Assembly (NCBI GenBank): GCA_950295325.1
Contig: OX485806.1
Location: 44,761,169 to 44,821,168, forward strand
DNA length: 60,000 nucleotides
Direction: 5' to 3'
From: Polytrichum commune
Lineage: Eukaryota; Streptophyta; Polytrichopsida; Polytrichales; Polytrichaceae
Under the pieces are notes generated by a model. It had not been told where the DNA came from. It was given only the letters and a program-made list of their open reading frames with translations, and searched no databases. Within the stretch, counting starts at the first letter, position 1. Each line of letters starts with the position of its first letter. Positions 10,961-23,036 of the stretch are shown one piece after another. The position numbers and the translations under genes are program-made.

Positions 10961-11341
10961 ATGTCGTAATAATGGACAAAGCTAAGACTATATATAATGA
11001 TGATTTGATCATGATGGTGGTCATCCAAAGTTGCCACAAAAACATTTAGCCTTTTAAAATTGCTATGTTATGGTACTTCCATTACATGCAATGCAATGAT
11101 CTTGTGTTTTGAGGAAATGCATTACTAACTAGTAATTTTTAATGTCATTTTTTTCATCACGTATACAAACAATTCTCTATGATTTGTGTGGTATTGGAAG
11201 ATATGACATAAGTTGAACATACGAAAATGCCAACATGTAATTTTATTGGAAACGATGCAAAACAAGTGGCATCAATAGTATGGCAACAATATGATTTGCA
11301 TGTACAAAACGACAATGGACAATTGGATATTTGTATTCATG
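10961..11341 (+). pseudogene. Fragment of a MULE-type transposase region
   Basis: The open stretch 11227-11340 starts MPTCNFIGNDAKQ and has DNGQLDICIH near its end. It resembles the MULE relic around 39538-39630 (MPTCNLTKMVHNK ... EATMDDLIHA), allowing for decay. The rest of the interval is AT-rich and shows nothing else. It is cut off by an LTR-1 at 11342. Assignment rests on this short similarity only. Confidence 0.4.
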
Positions 11342-12282
11342 TGTGGCAACCCTTGCTAGTGCCCTTAAAAATCTTGCTGATTTCCATTTCTAGCAAAGGT
11401 TACGAGTGCTAACCCTTCGCATTCCGCCATGCTAATGGTTAGCTCCTCCTACCCTGGACCTTATAAATCATAAGAGGGAAACCAACCCTCCTACTTTGCT
11501 TTCGGGACTCACCCCTTAATCGGTAACCCATCCTTAGATGTGGACTTTCATCCATGAAAGAGTAACCTTATGTTGATCATCACATTGCCGGAGTAACACT
11601 ACAACAACCCGAACCATATTAGGCAACTATGGCCTCACAATGGGCCTAAGCCCATGGAGGCCGTGCCGTTCCGCCTCGAGTGGGTGAGGCCACACCCATA
11701 TAAGCCTCTAGGACTCTACGCGGGGTCCCCTACCCCAACGTCAAGAAACCTTTTGTCTCTCTACCAAGAGTTGGGGCCAGGTAGACATTTTCCTTTAGTT
11801 GTTGGGCCTAGAAGCCCCCAGCAGCTTCAGACCATCATAACTTCCTTGTATGATGTCGGATGCTAACATAAAAACCACTTCATCTTCATCTACGGTTCAC
11901 GTAGATGACGATGAACTCCTGATTTGACCCATTCAGGTAAGTATTGACGAAGATATGGCTGTTTGAACCTTGGCAGTCCCAGGAATCACTCCCAGGCAGT
12001 GCTGTACCAGGGCGCTGTCCCAGGACAGCGCCCCACTCAAATTGCCATAACTCGTAGCTCACACCTCCGATTGAGGTGATCTTGAGCATTCTAGAATCAC
12101 CACGCCATGAGCTACGCATAGCTTATGGCCTTACCCTTGTGCCTCTCAGTCTAGTGTGGGTAGGAGGCATTCCCAACGCCCGGGGCCCTCTCACGAACGG
12201 TGCCATAAGTCTTGGGTGTCACTCCGGGGTCCCCCTTGTGCCCATGGTGTTTTGGGCACTCCTCATGGAGAGGTGCGCGACA
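11342..12282 (-). mobile_element. 3' LTR-1 of the minus-strand gypsy relic (941 bp)
   Basis: Read on the minus strand it starts TGTCGCGCACC at 12282 and ends GGGTTGCCACA at 11342. The purine-rich GTGGGGGTGAG lies just upstream, after the gypsy 3' spacer and chromodomain region, all in one orientation. It is therefore most likely this element's own 3' LTR. 'cccatataagcc' appears on the plus strand of the LTR near 11696. Confidence 0.75.
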
Positions 12283-13130
12283 CTCACCCCCACAAAACGA
12301 AGTCAATGCCCTCATCAACTATACTCGTAGTCGGCACACCAATTCTCAAGTTGCCATGCTCTATGGTGCCGCATTGTGTTTACCTTAGGGCACGACCCCC
12401 AGAATGCATCTTCAAATTTGGCATAGTCCCAAAGATGTCGTTCCTAGGTGGTCCGTTAATGACCTTGGATATCTTCTCCAAAGCCCTAACCTACACTAGA
12501 CCCACCTACTTTGGGACTCACTTGGGTTGCCCCTCCTTTGGGGCCTCCCCCGTTAGGCTCCACTAGCCTAATATGACACATCTAGGCGAGACCTCAACGC
12601 TTCCACTAAGTTGTCTCGGTTGCAACTCCGAGATGGCTTTCCATTGTTAAGCCACGCCTCGATCACACGGGGGTGATGCCAAGTCCCGCCCAACTCGGTT
12701 CCCACTTTGCTATTTCGAGACATGGGTTCATGACTCCCATGCGCCAACTCTCGTTAGCTCGCGGGTAGCACTTTTATGAGCACGCGCCATCACCTTGCCC
12801 CCGCACGGACAACCCCATGGCTTAAAGGTTTCTTGGTTTTATCCAAGGCCCCGCCAAGCCATGGCCCCCAATTAGTCGGCTTACCCAACCTAGTTTTGGA
12901 TATCTATTCCCCCTCTTCCACTAACCAAACACAAGTACAAGACTAGGATCTCATCTCATGTTTTTTTCTTTGCACCACTAAAATTCAATTTTATTGCCTC
13001 AAGCCAAAGAACAACTACATGTTATGGAGCGATTAGCCTCAAAGCTAAGTGTGCTACTAGCGTCTCTCCCCCACTAAAGGAGATTGATGTCCTCATCAAT
13101 GCTTACGCTTCTTTTTATTGGAATTGTCTA
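12283..13130 (-). mobile_element. Ty3/gypsy 3' spacer, most complete copy (~850 bp)
   Basis: It runs on the minus strand from just after the chromodomain-like coding (near 13130, 'aaccaaggctagacaatt') to the polypurine tract at 12283-12293. It contains all blocks seen separately at 415-609, 1575-1968 and 5822-6361. No conserved frame is present. A spacer of this size between pol and the 3' LTR is long for a gypsy element. Confidence 0.6.
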
Positions 13131-13867
13131 GCCTTGGTTTCTTCAAAGTGCTCCACCAATTCCTTGGCGTTCACCATGTCTCTTGCTGCTACCCAAGCAG
13201 TTTTTTTTTCTCATGGTAGCCTCACCATTCCACCAAATACTCTATTGTAAATTTTCTTTTCATTTCCCTTGGGTTTCCTACACTTGAGGATGCCCTCTTA
13301 CCTCATGTTCCAAATGACCTCCACAAGGTTGGAAGGTGGCCTAATCAATTGCTTGTGATCGAGCCACAAGGTGTTGTCCTTAAATGGCTTTAGGAATGAG
13401 ACATGAAATGTCAGATGCACTTTGATCTCGAGCTGTAATTCCAACTTATACATGTCCTTGAACATTTTTTTCCACAATGGGAAACGTAGCTCCAATTTAG
13501 GACATGAACTTTGGAGTAAGGCCTTCCCAAGGTGAAGTTGTCCACATTCAACAACACCTTTTTGGCCCACCTCATACTTCACTTCGCGTCTTCCGGAATT
13601 GACTTGCACTCCGTAGCACCTTTGGGTTTTTTCCACCAACAACTTGGTCATCTCCAAGACTTGTTTACCATCCTTGGCCAAGTCCTCACCATCTTGGTTG
13701 AACTCTAGTGTTGAATGTGCCCCCTCGAGATCTAGGTTAATATGTTGGAGCGCATCCACTCCATAAGCCACCATGGAAGACGACCCCTTGGTCGCCGAGT
13801 GTGTGGCTACATTGTAACTAAACTCCGCTCGACCCACATAGTCAGCCCAATCTCCTTGGTCCGCCCC
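13131..13867 (-). pseudogene. Ty3/gypsy integrase C-terminus and chromodomain relic
   Basis: On the minus strand it reads GDWADYVGRAEFSYNVATHS, then AYGVDALQHI and FHVSFLKPFKDNTLWLDHK, ending VEVIWNMR. This is the same order as at 3200-3770 on the plus strand. The frame is open for most of 13298-13867 but lacks the catalytic DDE residues, which would be upstream and are replaced by LTR sequence. The upstream part of that open frame (13868-13942) is reversed LTR-1 and not part of the protein. Confidence 0.8.
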
Positions 13868-13879
13868 CACCAACATGGG

Positions 13880-14021
13880 TTTACGGGATCTCCTAGTCTC
13901 CATGGGTGGGAGGCGTTCCCAATGTATGGGGCCCTCACCCACACTAAGATCACTTGGGCCCTCTCACCAACTGCACCACAAGTCATGGGTGTTGTTTTGG
14001 GCAATTGTCATGGAGAGGTGC
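13880..14021 (-). mobile_element. LTR-1 fragment
   Basis: About 140 bp of the LTR-1 start region in reverse orientation ('ctagtctccatgggtggg' to 'catggagaggtgca'). It is joined directly to gypsy coding on the left and to an unrelated AT-rich repeat on the right. Confidence 0.7.
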
Positions 14022-14025
14022 ACTA

Positions 14026-14230
14026 GAGCGAGCCATTCAAATTACTCGTAGTTTGAGTTAAGGCTCATTATTGAATTAAATAATGAAAATTATTTTTGAA
14101 AATTAGGTTCATATCAATTAGTTAGCATTGCACACAAATTAAACTATACACAAAGATCTAGCACGGCATCGAGTGGATGAAGGCGTGAGCAAATGACGGT
14201 GTATGTGGATGAAATCATGTGCAAATGACC
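14026..14230 (+). repeat. Dispersed repeat R3, 5' part
   Basis: It begins 'gcgagccattcaaattactc' and includes 'gcatcgagtggatgaaggcg'. The same family occurs in reverse near 28100-28626 and 55080-55523, where the end is TGTGAGCC or TGTCAACC. Those TG termini suggest another LTR family. No coding is visible. Confidence 0.45.
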
Positions 14231-15020
14231 ACATATGTGGATATGTGGCTGCTGAAATAAAATGTTGTAGAATTTGTCGTTGCTGGAGTGAAGTGTATAT
14301 GGACGTGTGGTTGTTGGAGTGAAAGTTGTAGTAGGTTGTAGTTCTAGAGTTTGCAAGTTGTATTGGTTTTGGTTGGATTGCTTCTACTTACATTATTGGT
14401 TGTTGAAGATTTTGTGGTGTTTGACACTTAAACGCATGAAATAGAGATAGAGGTAAAGTTAGTGGTTAGCAATAAAAATTAAAAATAATAGCTTTAGCTT
14501 TAATTTTGATTGGAATATTGGCTTAGATGATGGAAAAATATCACCCATTCAAGTACCATTTCTCTATAAGATGGCTTAATTCTCAATCTTTCCATTACTT
14601 GCCAATCCAACCAAGGGTGCCCATTGAGGAATTTGGTGGAAGTTAGGTACCTTGAGCCAACCCCCTTGCGATAACAACTACTAGGTATGATGGATGAATT
14701 CTAGATGAAACTAAGATGATTTAGATTGGATGAATAGCTATTTTGTGAATAATTAATTATTGAACTTGGGCTGGACTTAGGTCAATTTATATGGATGAAT
14801 GTGATGCATTTGGATGGTTGTATGAGATAGAAGGTTATTGTTTGGAGGCAAAATAATAATCCACCCATTTGGCCAATTTTGTGAGTTATTACTTTGATTG
14901 GAGTAGCAAATATCACCACAAACTGTCCTATAATTTCCAACATATTCTCAGTGATGAAAGAAACTATGACATGAGTGAAAACAAATGAGCAATGAATCTT
15001 GAACGATCACAAATCATTTT
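14231..15020. other. AT-rich interval without recognisable features
   Basis: Both strands are interrupted by stops, and no repeat partner was noticed in the window apart from scattered 'gatggatgaa' words. Confidence 0.5.
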
Positions 15021-15039
15021 ATTTCATTTAGTAGAGTTG

Positions 15040-15390
15040 GAGCTACCTCCATTCCAACTAATACAATAATTATTATTATTTATACATTGCAAATGACTAA
15101 CACAAGAAAAATGTCTTAAAAAAAATTCTAAAATCATTTTGGATAATTTTTGTTTTTGTTGTGCACCAAGAATGGCCGGCACACATCTTATGCATGTCAT
15201 CCATAGAATGGCTATAAGTGCTAGGAACACCCATAGACATTGGGGCAATACAAACAAAACATCATCATAAAAAAATACAAATCCTTGATGTTACGCACAT
15301 CTATACAGTCAAAATCAATTGCAATAGGATCAGATTTAGATTTTTTCCTAGACTTTGTCAATTTTAATGCATAAAAAATGCTCAAACCAA
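15040..15390 (-). pseudogene. MULE-type transposase N-terminal fragment
   Basis: On the minus strand it reads ALKLTKSRKKSKSDPIAIDF and then DCIDVRNIKDL. The plus-strand relic at 37890-38090 reads ALKFTKSRKRTKSDLITIDL and then DNIDIYDVKYL. Nucleotide similarity continues through 'tggtgcacaac' and 'ccaaaatgatt'. It is truncated: the zinc-finger and catalytic parts are absent. Confidence 0.65.
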
Positions 15391-17055
15391 AGAAGATGAA
15401 GAATGATGAAAAAATGGACACAAAAAGAGGTGATCCATGACAAATTAGTTTCTTGCATAGCAAACCGCAAGGGGTTTCAAAAACATATGTGAGCAAAAAT
15501 CCTCAACCACCCTTGAATGCGACCTAGTCCGGGGTGAAGATTCTCCTTCACACAATCCAAGTCATCATTCACATGGTTACCCTTGTTCCATTTGAATGTG
15601 AGAGAAGTGGTGTGTACAACATTTTTTTATTAAAACATTCAAGTATTCACACTTGAGTCTCTTACAATGTCACTAAGCACTACTCCCAACCATATCACAC
15701 TCCTTCCTAAGTCTAATTACCTTACTCCCATGCATGAGGCCATGACATTGCTGCCTCACTCGGCTTGTAATATCCGGGCTACCCCACGGGTAGATCACTT
15801 AGTGCATTTAAAAAACGACGTGCGGCATAATATTGAGAGGATTAAAATAAAAATTATAAAGGAATTCCAAATAATGAAGGGGCCATTAAATGTAGACAAT
15901 CCCATTATAAGTAAGTTAGATGAACATAGAACGTGGGCCATTAATTTTTTGTAAAATTAATATAGGGGCTGAAGATAAGGATCCTAGAAGATATGTTTAG
16001 TATGGTATGTAAATGAGTTTAGGACTCACGGGGATGGATGATAATTGAGATTTTCGTCTGTCCAAAATTACTTAAAAGGAATAAGAATACAAAAAATTGC
16101 AGTGACTTGGACAATAAGTAATGGAAGGGTGCAAACAAATGGGCCATTTTTGAAATTTAAGTAATTATAGGGAGGCTTTAATTCAACCCTGGAAGGTAAA
16201 TAGCCCCAAAACGAAAAAACCCCAGCCGCACATGGTGCACAAAAATGCCTTAGAGTGATCTACCCATGGGCTACCCTTCCACCCTTGCAGCCATCCAATC
16301 CTATTACATCGCCTCTATGTGCAGTTCTCAATGTTCGAAAGCCTGCAATCACTATACTGTAATTTCACTCGCCCGCTGCGTAGTTCTCCAATTGATCAAT
16401 ACCTACCCCAGGCTATACCAGAGCTCAAACTTGAGCAACAGATCTATAAGTCCGGCTCCCCATGTACCAAGCAAACTCACCCTCCTTCAATCCAGTGCCA
16501 AAATGTCCGAGACCATTGCACACTGGCACATCGGCCACATCTTGCACCCTTTGCATCCTGCGGCCTTTTTCCACACGCACTCTAAGTTGGGAATCCGCAC
16601 AACAAAAAGATCCAGTTGTCCGTCCGTCACCCGGCCAATCTAAAAAAAAAACTCCACCCCGTCGCAGATCTTTATTCCCTGTTAGTAAATCAATAAGTTA
16701 TGAATCTCCATTCCACCACCACAACGATTGCCTTATCACAACCTTAATCGCATGCCAGTTGCCAAATGAAGTCCCTCCTTCCAATCATAAATTTTCCATT
16801 TGTCAATCGTTGCATCCTAAACTGCTTCTACTACATGTTTTTGCTCCAGCCGCTTTCACTTATGCCTTTTCTCCTCCTCCGCCACTGCGTTGTGGTATGC
16901 CTGTCTATTGAAAGTCATGTAAACTAGCGCACCCGATGTTCAATGCAGCAGTGTACTCGACTCGTCCACGAACTTTAAGAGCAAGTCACCCGACACTTAA
17001 CATTGCTCTTTGTGCCCCTGATCACCAATTTTGCATTCACCAATAATTGCATCTG

Positions 17056-18027
17056 TGTTGCGCACCTCTCCATGAGGAGTGCCCAAAACACCATGAGCAC
17101 AAGGGGGACCCCGGAGTGACACCCGGGACTTGTGGCGCCATTGGTGAGAGGGCCCAAGTGATCCTAGTGTGGGTGAGGGCCCCTGGCGTTGGGAACGTCT
17201 CCCACCCACAAAGACTAGGAGGCACGAGGGTAAGGCCATGAGCTATGCGTAGCTTATGGCATGTAGATTCTAGAATGCTCAAGAACACCTCAATCAGAGG
17301 TGTGAGCTAGGAGTTATGGCAATTTGAGTGGGGCGTTGTCCCGGGACAATGCCCTGGTACAACAGTGCCTGGGAGTGATTCCCGGGACTGCCAAGGTTTG
17401 AAAAGGCATAACTTCCTCAATACTTGCCTGAATGGGGAAAAACAGAAACCCATCGGCATCTACATGAAGCATAGATGAAGATGAAGTGGTCGCTTGTTAG
17501 CATCAAACATCATACAAGGAAGTTATGGTGGTTTAAAGTTGCTACGGGCTTCTAGGCCCAACGGCTAAGGGAAATGTCTACTTGGCCCCAACTCTTGGTT
17601 GAGAGACACTAGGTTTCTTGACGGTGGGGTAAGGGCCCCGCGTAAAGTCCTAGAGGCTTATATGGGTGAGGTGGTGTGGCCTCACCCACCCGAGGCCGAA
17701 CGGCACGGCCTCCATGGGCATTGGTCCAATGTGAGGCCATAGTTGTCTAGTATGGTTCACGTTGTTGTAGTGTTGCTCCGGCAATGCGATGATCAACATA
17801 GGATTGGACTTCCATGGATGGAAGTTCACATTTGGGATTTGGTTAGCGATGAATTGGTGAGTCCCGAAAGTAAAGTAGGAGGGTTGGTTCCCCTCCTATG
17901 AACTATGAAGTCCGGGGTAGGAAGAGCTAACCATTAGCATGGCGGAATGTGAAGGGTTAGCGCTTGTAACCTTTGCTACAAATGAAAATTGGCAAGATTG
18001 TTAAGCAGGCTAGCAAGGGTTGCGACA
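17056..18027 (+). mobile_element. Solo LTR-1 (972 bp)
   Basis: It starts TGTTGCGCACC and ends GGGTTGCGACA. It is flanked by ATCTG (17051-17055) and ATCTA (18028-18032), a near-perfect 5-bp target duplication. No internal element sequence adjoins, so this is a solo LTR. It sits at the very edge of an LTR-2 copy, splitting that copy's terminal TGTGAGC. Confidence 0.8.
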
Positions 18028-20130
18028 ATCTATGAGCAAGTATCTCCCCCACTCTTTAGTGTGTCCTAGTCCGGGTGAGGGGGTCCCCCTTCACACGACC
18101 TAAATCATCACTTACACATGAAGCTTTGTTCCCCTTAAGCTTGAATAATGTGGTGTGCACAAGACCTTTCATTAAACAATATGAGCATTCACAAATGCTT
18201 GTTTGCCATACATTATCAACCAACGAAGCATCACGTAAGTCCTTCCCACGTCCTAGGCTAATTGCACCACTCACCTTTCAATCGGGGAGTCCAGGTTACA
18301 AGCTGCCTATCCTCTCCTACTACTTACCAACTCAACCTCAATCCACGCCTAGTGGTAGCCTTTGACCTGTCAACCTTCCGAAGGTCAGCAACTCCCTTCC
18401 CTCGAACTCTAGGGCCCACACCGGTACAACACCGCCGTGCCTTCCCCCTTTCCAAGGAACTCACACATTGTTGTGCCCGCAAGAGCGTCCATTTCCAACC
18501 AGGGGAACAACGAACTTACTTGCCTGGCCTTGAAAAATTCCACCAGCGCCAGCAAGCATGTAAATTAGTTAGAGAGATGCCAGGATTCTCCTGCTGAAGG
18601 TCATCCCTTAACCTGCCCAGTGTGTCGAGGAATGGGGAACGTGTCACTGCTGCGGCCCGAGCAACTTGCTCGGCATGACAATGACAATTAGTCAAAATCC
18701 CAGAACTCCACCCCAACTCAGACCCAATATCAACCCATCCTCAACTTAGAATTAACCTAGAGGTCCGCCTCCTCCTACTGCTCCAAGGTTGGAGGTCGCA
18801 TGAGTGGCCACTTACCCTTCCAGTACTACAGCGTAGAGATTGAATTTGTGGAACGACATGATGAGATCTTACTTGAATTCCACCACCTCCGCGCGTAGTG
18901 CAATTACCCTGAGAAGTAGGACAGAACCGATTCCCTCAAGCTGCCACTTCTAATCCACAACCAGTTATTGGCAATTCCACCCCACCTGCGGAGCTACAAG
19001 GTGCGGTTGACCATCCTCCTCGTTGTGGTCCTCCTTGGAATTGCTCACTCCCCTTCCCACCATAATGCAGTAGAGATGACCGCTCTTCCGTCCCTCTAGG
19101 GGGGAGCAACCTCATCCCAACTGTCCACTCTCGTCCTGCAGAAGTGCAGTTGACGTGAGCAACGACACTTGTGGTTTAGAAGCCAGAGAGAATCGCCACA
19201 TCATTTACCACTCCCTACACTCCCCCCTGGTTCCTCCATACCCCCTCAAAGGATCTCCATACCAACCCGACACCAACTGCATCTAAGTCGCACATTTGAA
19301 TTGCTACATCCCCTTGCAGCTATGCAGTCTCCCCCAACCGCCTCGCCTCGCCTACCCGCTCCACGTTCAACCCTGAGTCAGTAGTCTAGCGAATGTGAAG
19401 TCGTAGAGCCTGACTTCAAATCCACGCTGAGTGGAAGAAGATTCAATGGCACAGTGCCATCCATCGTGAGCATGATCCAGGAAGCGACAACAATTGTCCT
19501 TTTGCCTTCCTCTGTTAGTCTCCTCTCTTTCTCTACACACCCCCCCCCCCCCGAGATCAACACATGAATAGAATGACTGCTGTTACGCCACCATCATCCC
19601 CACCTTAAACTTTAATCCTACCAACTAACTCCCTCTCTCGTTCTCTCTCACTCCTCCTTGCACCCTTGTTGCCTGGGTCTGTCTCGCTCATCATTGGGGC
19701 TTCACCTCTCCAGCACATCAGTGCCCCTCCCTTCCCAAATCTGCATTCTTCTTGACATTACCATCCATGTGACCACCCGGGAGGAGAAGATGAGGCACGG
19801 CATCCGCCTCCTTCCGTTCTTCTACCTCTAGCATGCACACTGAGTTCCCCTCCTCCTACCTCCCGAGACCCCTCCAACTTCCTCATTTTCTCTCACACTG
19901 CCCGGCATCTTTGGACCGCTCGGAAAATAATGGTTTTTTCCTTCTCATTGCCTTTTCTTCCCTTGTAAGACTCGCCCTTCCCGCACAAGGTAATTGCACT
20001 TACCTTTTTATTTTAGCTTATATCATATCCTTTTTTTTAAAGGTAAAGTTAACCTCTTTAGTTTGTTTTTTTACCTTCCAACATTTGTGTTGGGGTTAAT
20101 TAACATGTAAGTACGTTTTTCGGGCTCACA
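18028..20130 (-). mobile_element. LTR-2 copy in reverse (~2.1 kb)
   Basis: The right end is 'cgggctcaca' at 20130, with 'aaccccaacacaaatg' just inside it, which is repeated at the end of the outer copy near 21020. The left end is 'tgagcaagtatctccccc' with the 'tagtccgggtgag' block. Restoring the bases moved by the solo LTR gives left flank GCATC against right flank ACATC. No conserved coding was found. The interval 18.4-19.8 kb is pyrimidine-rich. Confidence 0.6.
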
Positions 20131-21069
20131 ACATCCTAACAAGATTATTCTTACCCTTGTTCTTGATCCAACTGCTCCGATCTGCTCCTCCTCACTCGTT
20201 CTCTCCTACAAGACATAGCTCACGCATGTGCGACAAAACCCACCACACTCCCCAATGTGATCACAATTTGCATAGCGGGCTGGAGATGTAATAAAGCACT
20301 TGGGAGGATACCGATCACCTTGGCAACTCAAACTCGCCCGAATGATTCCGTGAATCATCAAGCTGGGCGAGCGATTGATATGGCGCCATCCCTTGGAACC
20401 CGACACGATAGTGGAGTTACCTTATCAGTGAGCTTTTATAAGGGTGTGTCTAAGGCAAGCCAAACCCAGCTTCACCTACCCAGCTCGCCTCACAGAAACT
20501 TCCAGCGATGTCAATCGGTAGTTACAATCATTCATTCTGCTCCCGATCTCAAGTTTGGCATTCATCGAACTCCGCATTCCCTTTTTCTTCTTGCCACCAC
20601 CTGCCGTGCTTGCACTCCTCCCACTCTTGCCCGCACTCCTTTGTTCTCCGTGGATGTCGCGTAGCTGAAGAGCACCAAAACATAGACAACCCACGAGGAG
20701 GAGAGAGAATTTTTCCTAGTGGCAAGGTTTCTGCATGTTTTCCAGTTCTCTCGCCCTCTCCCTTTTTTTTTTTCTTCCTCCTAATGAGCCTCTCCTCTCC
20801 TCCCTTATGAGACCCCTCCAACTCCTCATTTTCCGCGTTGCCCGGCATCTTTGGGCCGCTCGAAGGAAAAAATGGGTATTGGCCTTCCTCCTTGGCCTTC
20901 TCCCTTCTTAGACCCCTCTTTTTCACACATGGCCATCGCACTCCTTTTTTTAATTCATCTCATTTTTTTCTCTTTGTAAGGGCGAGGTTAACCTCTTTAA
21001 TTTTCCTTTTCACTTCCCAATATTTGTGTTAGGGTTAACTAACATGTGAGCACATTTTTAAGGCTCACA
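20131..21069 (-). mobile_element. 5' part of the outer LTR-2 copy
   Basis: It repeats the inner copy's 5' portion: 'gcccggcatctttgg' occurs at 19900 and 20840, and 'gttaacctcttta' at 20050 and 20988. The frames across it are not shared between the copies and are not called. Confidence 0.55.
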
Positions 21070-21171
21070 ATATCTATGGAAACTTTGAATTTTTTTAGTC
21101 AATATAGACATATTGACATATTTTAGTAGACTCTATATTGTTGAATTCATCTTTTGATATTGCTATAATAC

Positions 21172-23031
21172 TGTGAGCCCAATATGGCGCCCACATGTGT
21201 CCTTAACCCCTTAAAACCATTAAAGATTAGACTGTGATGTTTATGCAATTATTCAAAAAGATAAAAAGAGTGAAACTTTAGTGTTAGAATGGCGATTGAG
21301 TTGAAGACTAAAGCAGGAGTTATTTTGGAATTTTAACTAGAGGTGTGAATTTGGGAATTAGTGTAGAGGTGAGGGAAGTTAGAGTTAAGTAAAGTCAAGA
21401 TTTAGGTAGTAGTGGTTGAGAGGGATGCCTTAAACCACGACTTGTACTCACTTGGGTTGGCAATTAGTTGTGTAGGGAGCAAATGTTGTTCAATTTAGGC
21501 TAGGGGGTTGCCCATTGTAAGGGAGGGCTTCACCAAATGGATAGGGCAACTGCCCAAATTCCGGATCTCCGGAAGGGGGTCCCCTGTTTCGGTTGGACCT
21601 CCTGTCATTTTTTCTTCTTCCTATCTCTCGGCACTGGGACTCTCCGAAAAACAATAGGTGCGGATGTAAGGTTGAGGTATTGGCGAAGGCAGGTATGCCA
21701 CAGGGCAATGCGGGAGGGATAGACCAGGCACGCCGAAATGAGGCGCCTGCGTCAAAATCAGGGGCTTCCTCTGTCTGGGCAAAAAGTTGCCAACTCATTT
21801 CTAAACTCTTACAATTTTTCCGCTCTTGGGGAATCCAAGAGTAGCAATGTCATTCTGCCAAAATTGTGACCCATAGATTCACTCACTTGAGCGCCGAGAG
21901 CAGCATTTCGAGGGCTCAAGAATGCGGAAGGATTCGGGTGGTAAGGACGTTGGCCAGGGCCCAGGGGGGTTGTGATTAGGAGTGGAAATTCTTGTTGTAG
22001 CTGTGGCGGCTGGGATACATGCACTCACAGTGTGTTCGAAGGGGGGATCCAGTTAACAAGTGACTAAAATCCCGAGAGTTGTGGAGTCGCAGCTGAGGAA
22101 TGGAGCAAGGCAGCGTGAGTGAGCTATGAATGGCCGCAGGAGGTGAGTCAAGGGAAATCATCATCTTAAGGGAGCCTGCGCACACACAATTTGTGGCAAT
22201 AGCAAGGGCCGAGAGCTTGAACTACCGAATGGAAGCCTCACGGATGGGTCAGAGGGGAGTGCAAGTGCAGCTCCGGAGCTGCCACAGGGAGTTGGGAAGG
22301 CTGCAATGCCGACGGTGTAGATTGGTGAACTCCGACTGAGGTGCAGAGGGGTGAATCGGTGAAGAGCGCGGAGGGGATGGCATGACAGATGCCGCTACTA
22401 TGGGCTTCCGAGAATCTGGGATTCTCTCTACTTGGCTGCGGCCACTAGGCAGTGTGCCATTGAGGTCTGTTCAGGTCTATTCCCAGAAGGGAACAGAGTG
22501 TGGGTTGTTGGGGCATTGCTCCATTTCGAACTCGGAGTCTGAATCGGAGAGGGAGCGGCATTAGAAAGGGAGAAGGAGGTCTCTAGGTAATGCCGCAGCT
22601 AGTGAGGACTCTGCTGGACAGAAGCTCAGCAGCTCTCTGTGAATGAGATGGTGGTGGGCAGTTAGCGGTGGAGCGAAGGGGTAGGCCGACCAGATGCTAA
22701 GCAAAACCTGCTAAATTGTTGGTTAGCTGTGACTAGGTAGAGGAATGGCTAGGCATGCGAAGGTGTGGTGGTGTGGCCAATGCAACTAAGCAAGTAGTTA
22801 GTGTAGTCTAGATTCATTATTGTAGAGTTGAGGTGTGGATTTGGAGTTGATATTAGTGAATGACAAGTTGCCCTGAGACTCACAAGCACAAGAAGTGTTC
22901 TTGAACACTTGGAATTGGTAACGCTCTGAATAAAGAGTTTGTGTTCAAAGTTGAAGAGTTGAACAAGTGTATGTGAGCCTTATGCTCTCACCTGGATTAC
23001 GACGCATAAGGGTGGGGGTTTAAGGTTGACA
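21172..23031 (+). mobile_element. LTR-2 copy (1860 bp) with target duplication AATAC
   Basis: It starts TGTGAGCCCAATATGG and ends 'gtttaaggttgaca'. Perfect AATAC repeats lie at 21167-21171 and 23032-23036. The 3' block 'tctcacctggattacgacgc' matches the other copies. It lacks the SINE carried by the 7197 copy. No protein coding is supported. Confidence 0.85.
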
Positions 23032-23036
23032 AATAC

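Larger units (their letters stand above)
15488..21069 (-). mobile_element. Probable LTR-2 copy in reverse, interrupted by another LTR-2
   Basis: The left terminus is TGTGAGCAAAAATCC with a following 'tagtccggggtg' block, the reverse of the family 3' end. The right terminus 'taaggctcaca' at 21069 is the reverse of the family start. Flanks ACATA and ATATC agree at three of five bases only. About 2.5 kb remains after removing the inner copy (to 20130 plus repeat). Pairing of these two ends is inference. No genes are seen; the proline- and serine-rich frames here are incidental. Confidence 0.45.

Noticed and set aside
13868-13942. N-terminal part of the 214-codon minus-strand frame as gypsy protein
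   Set aside because: This part is reversed LTR-1 sequence fused by chance to the integrase remnant.
16266-16911. Overlapping Ser/Pro/His-rich frames of 88-149 codons
   Set aside because: Three frames are open at once in pyrimidine-rich DNA, with no motif; they lie inside an LTR-2-like copy.
20257-21032. Frames of 100-135 codons on both strands
   Set aside because: They lie in repeated LTR-2 sequence. The homologous stretch at 19.8-20.1 kb does not keep the frames.
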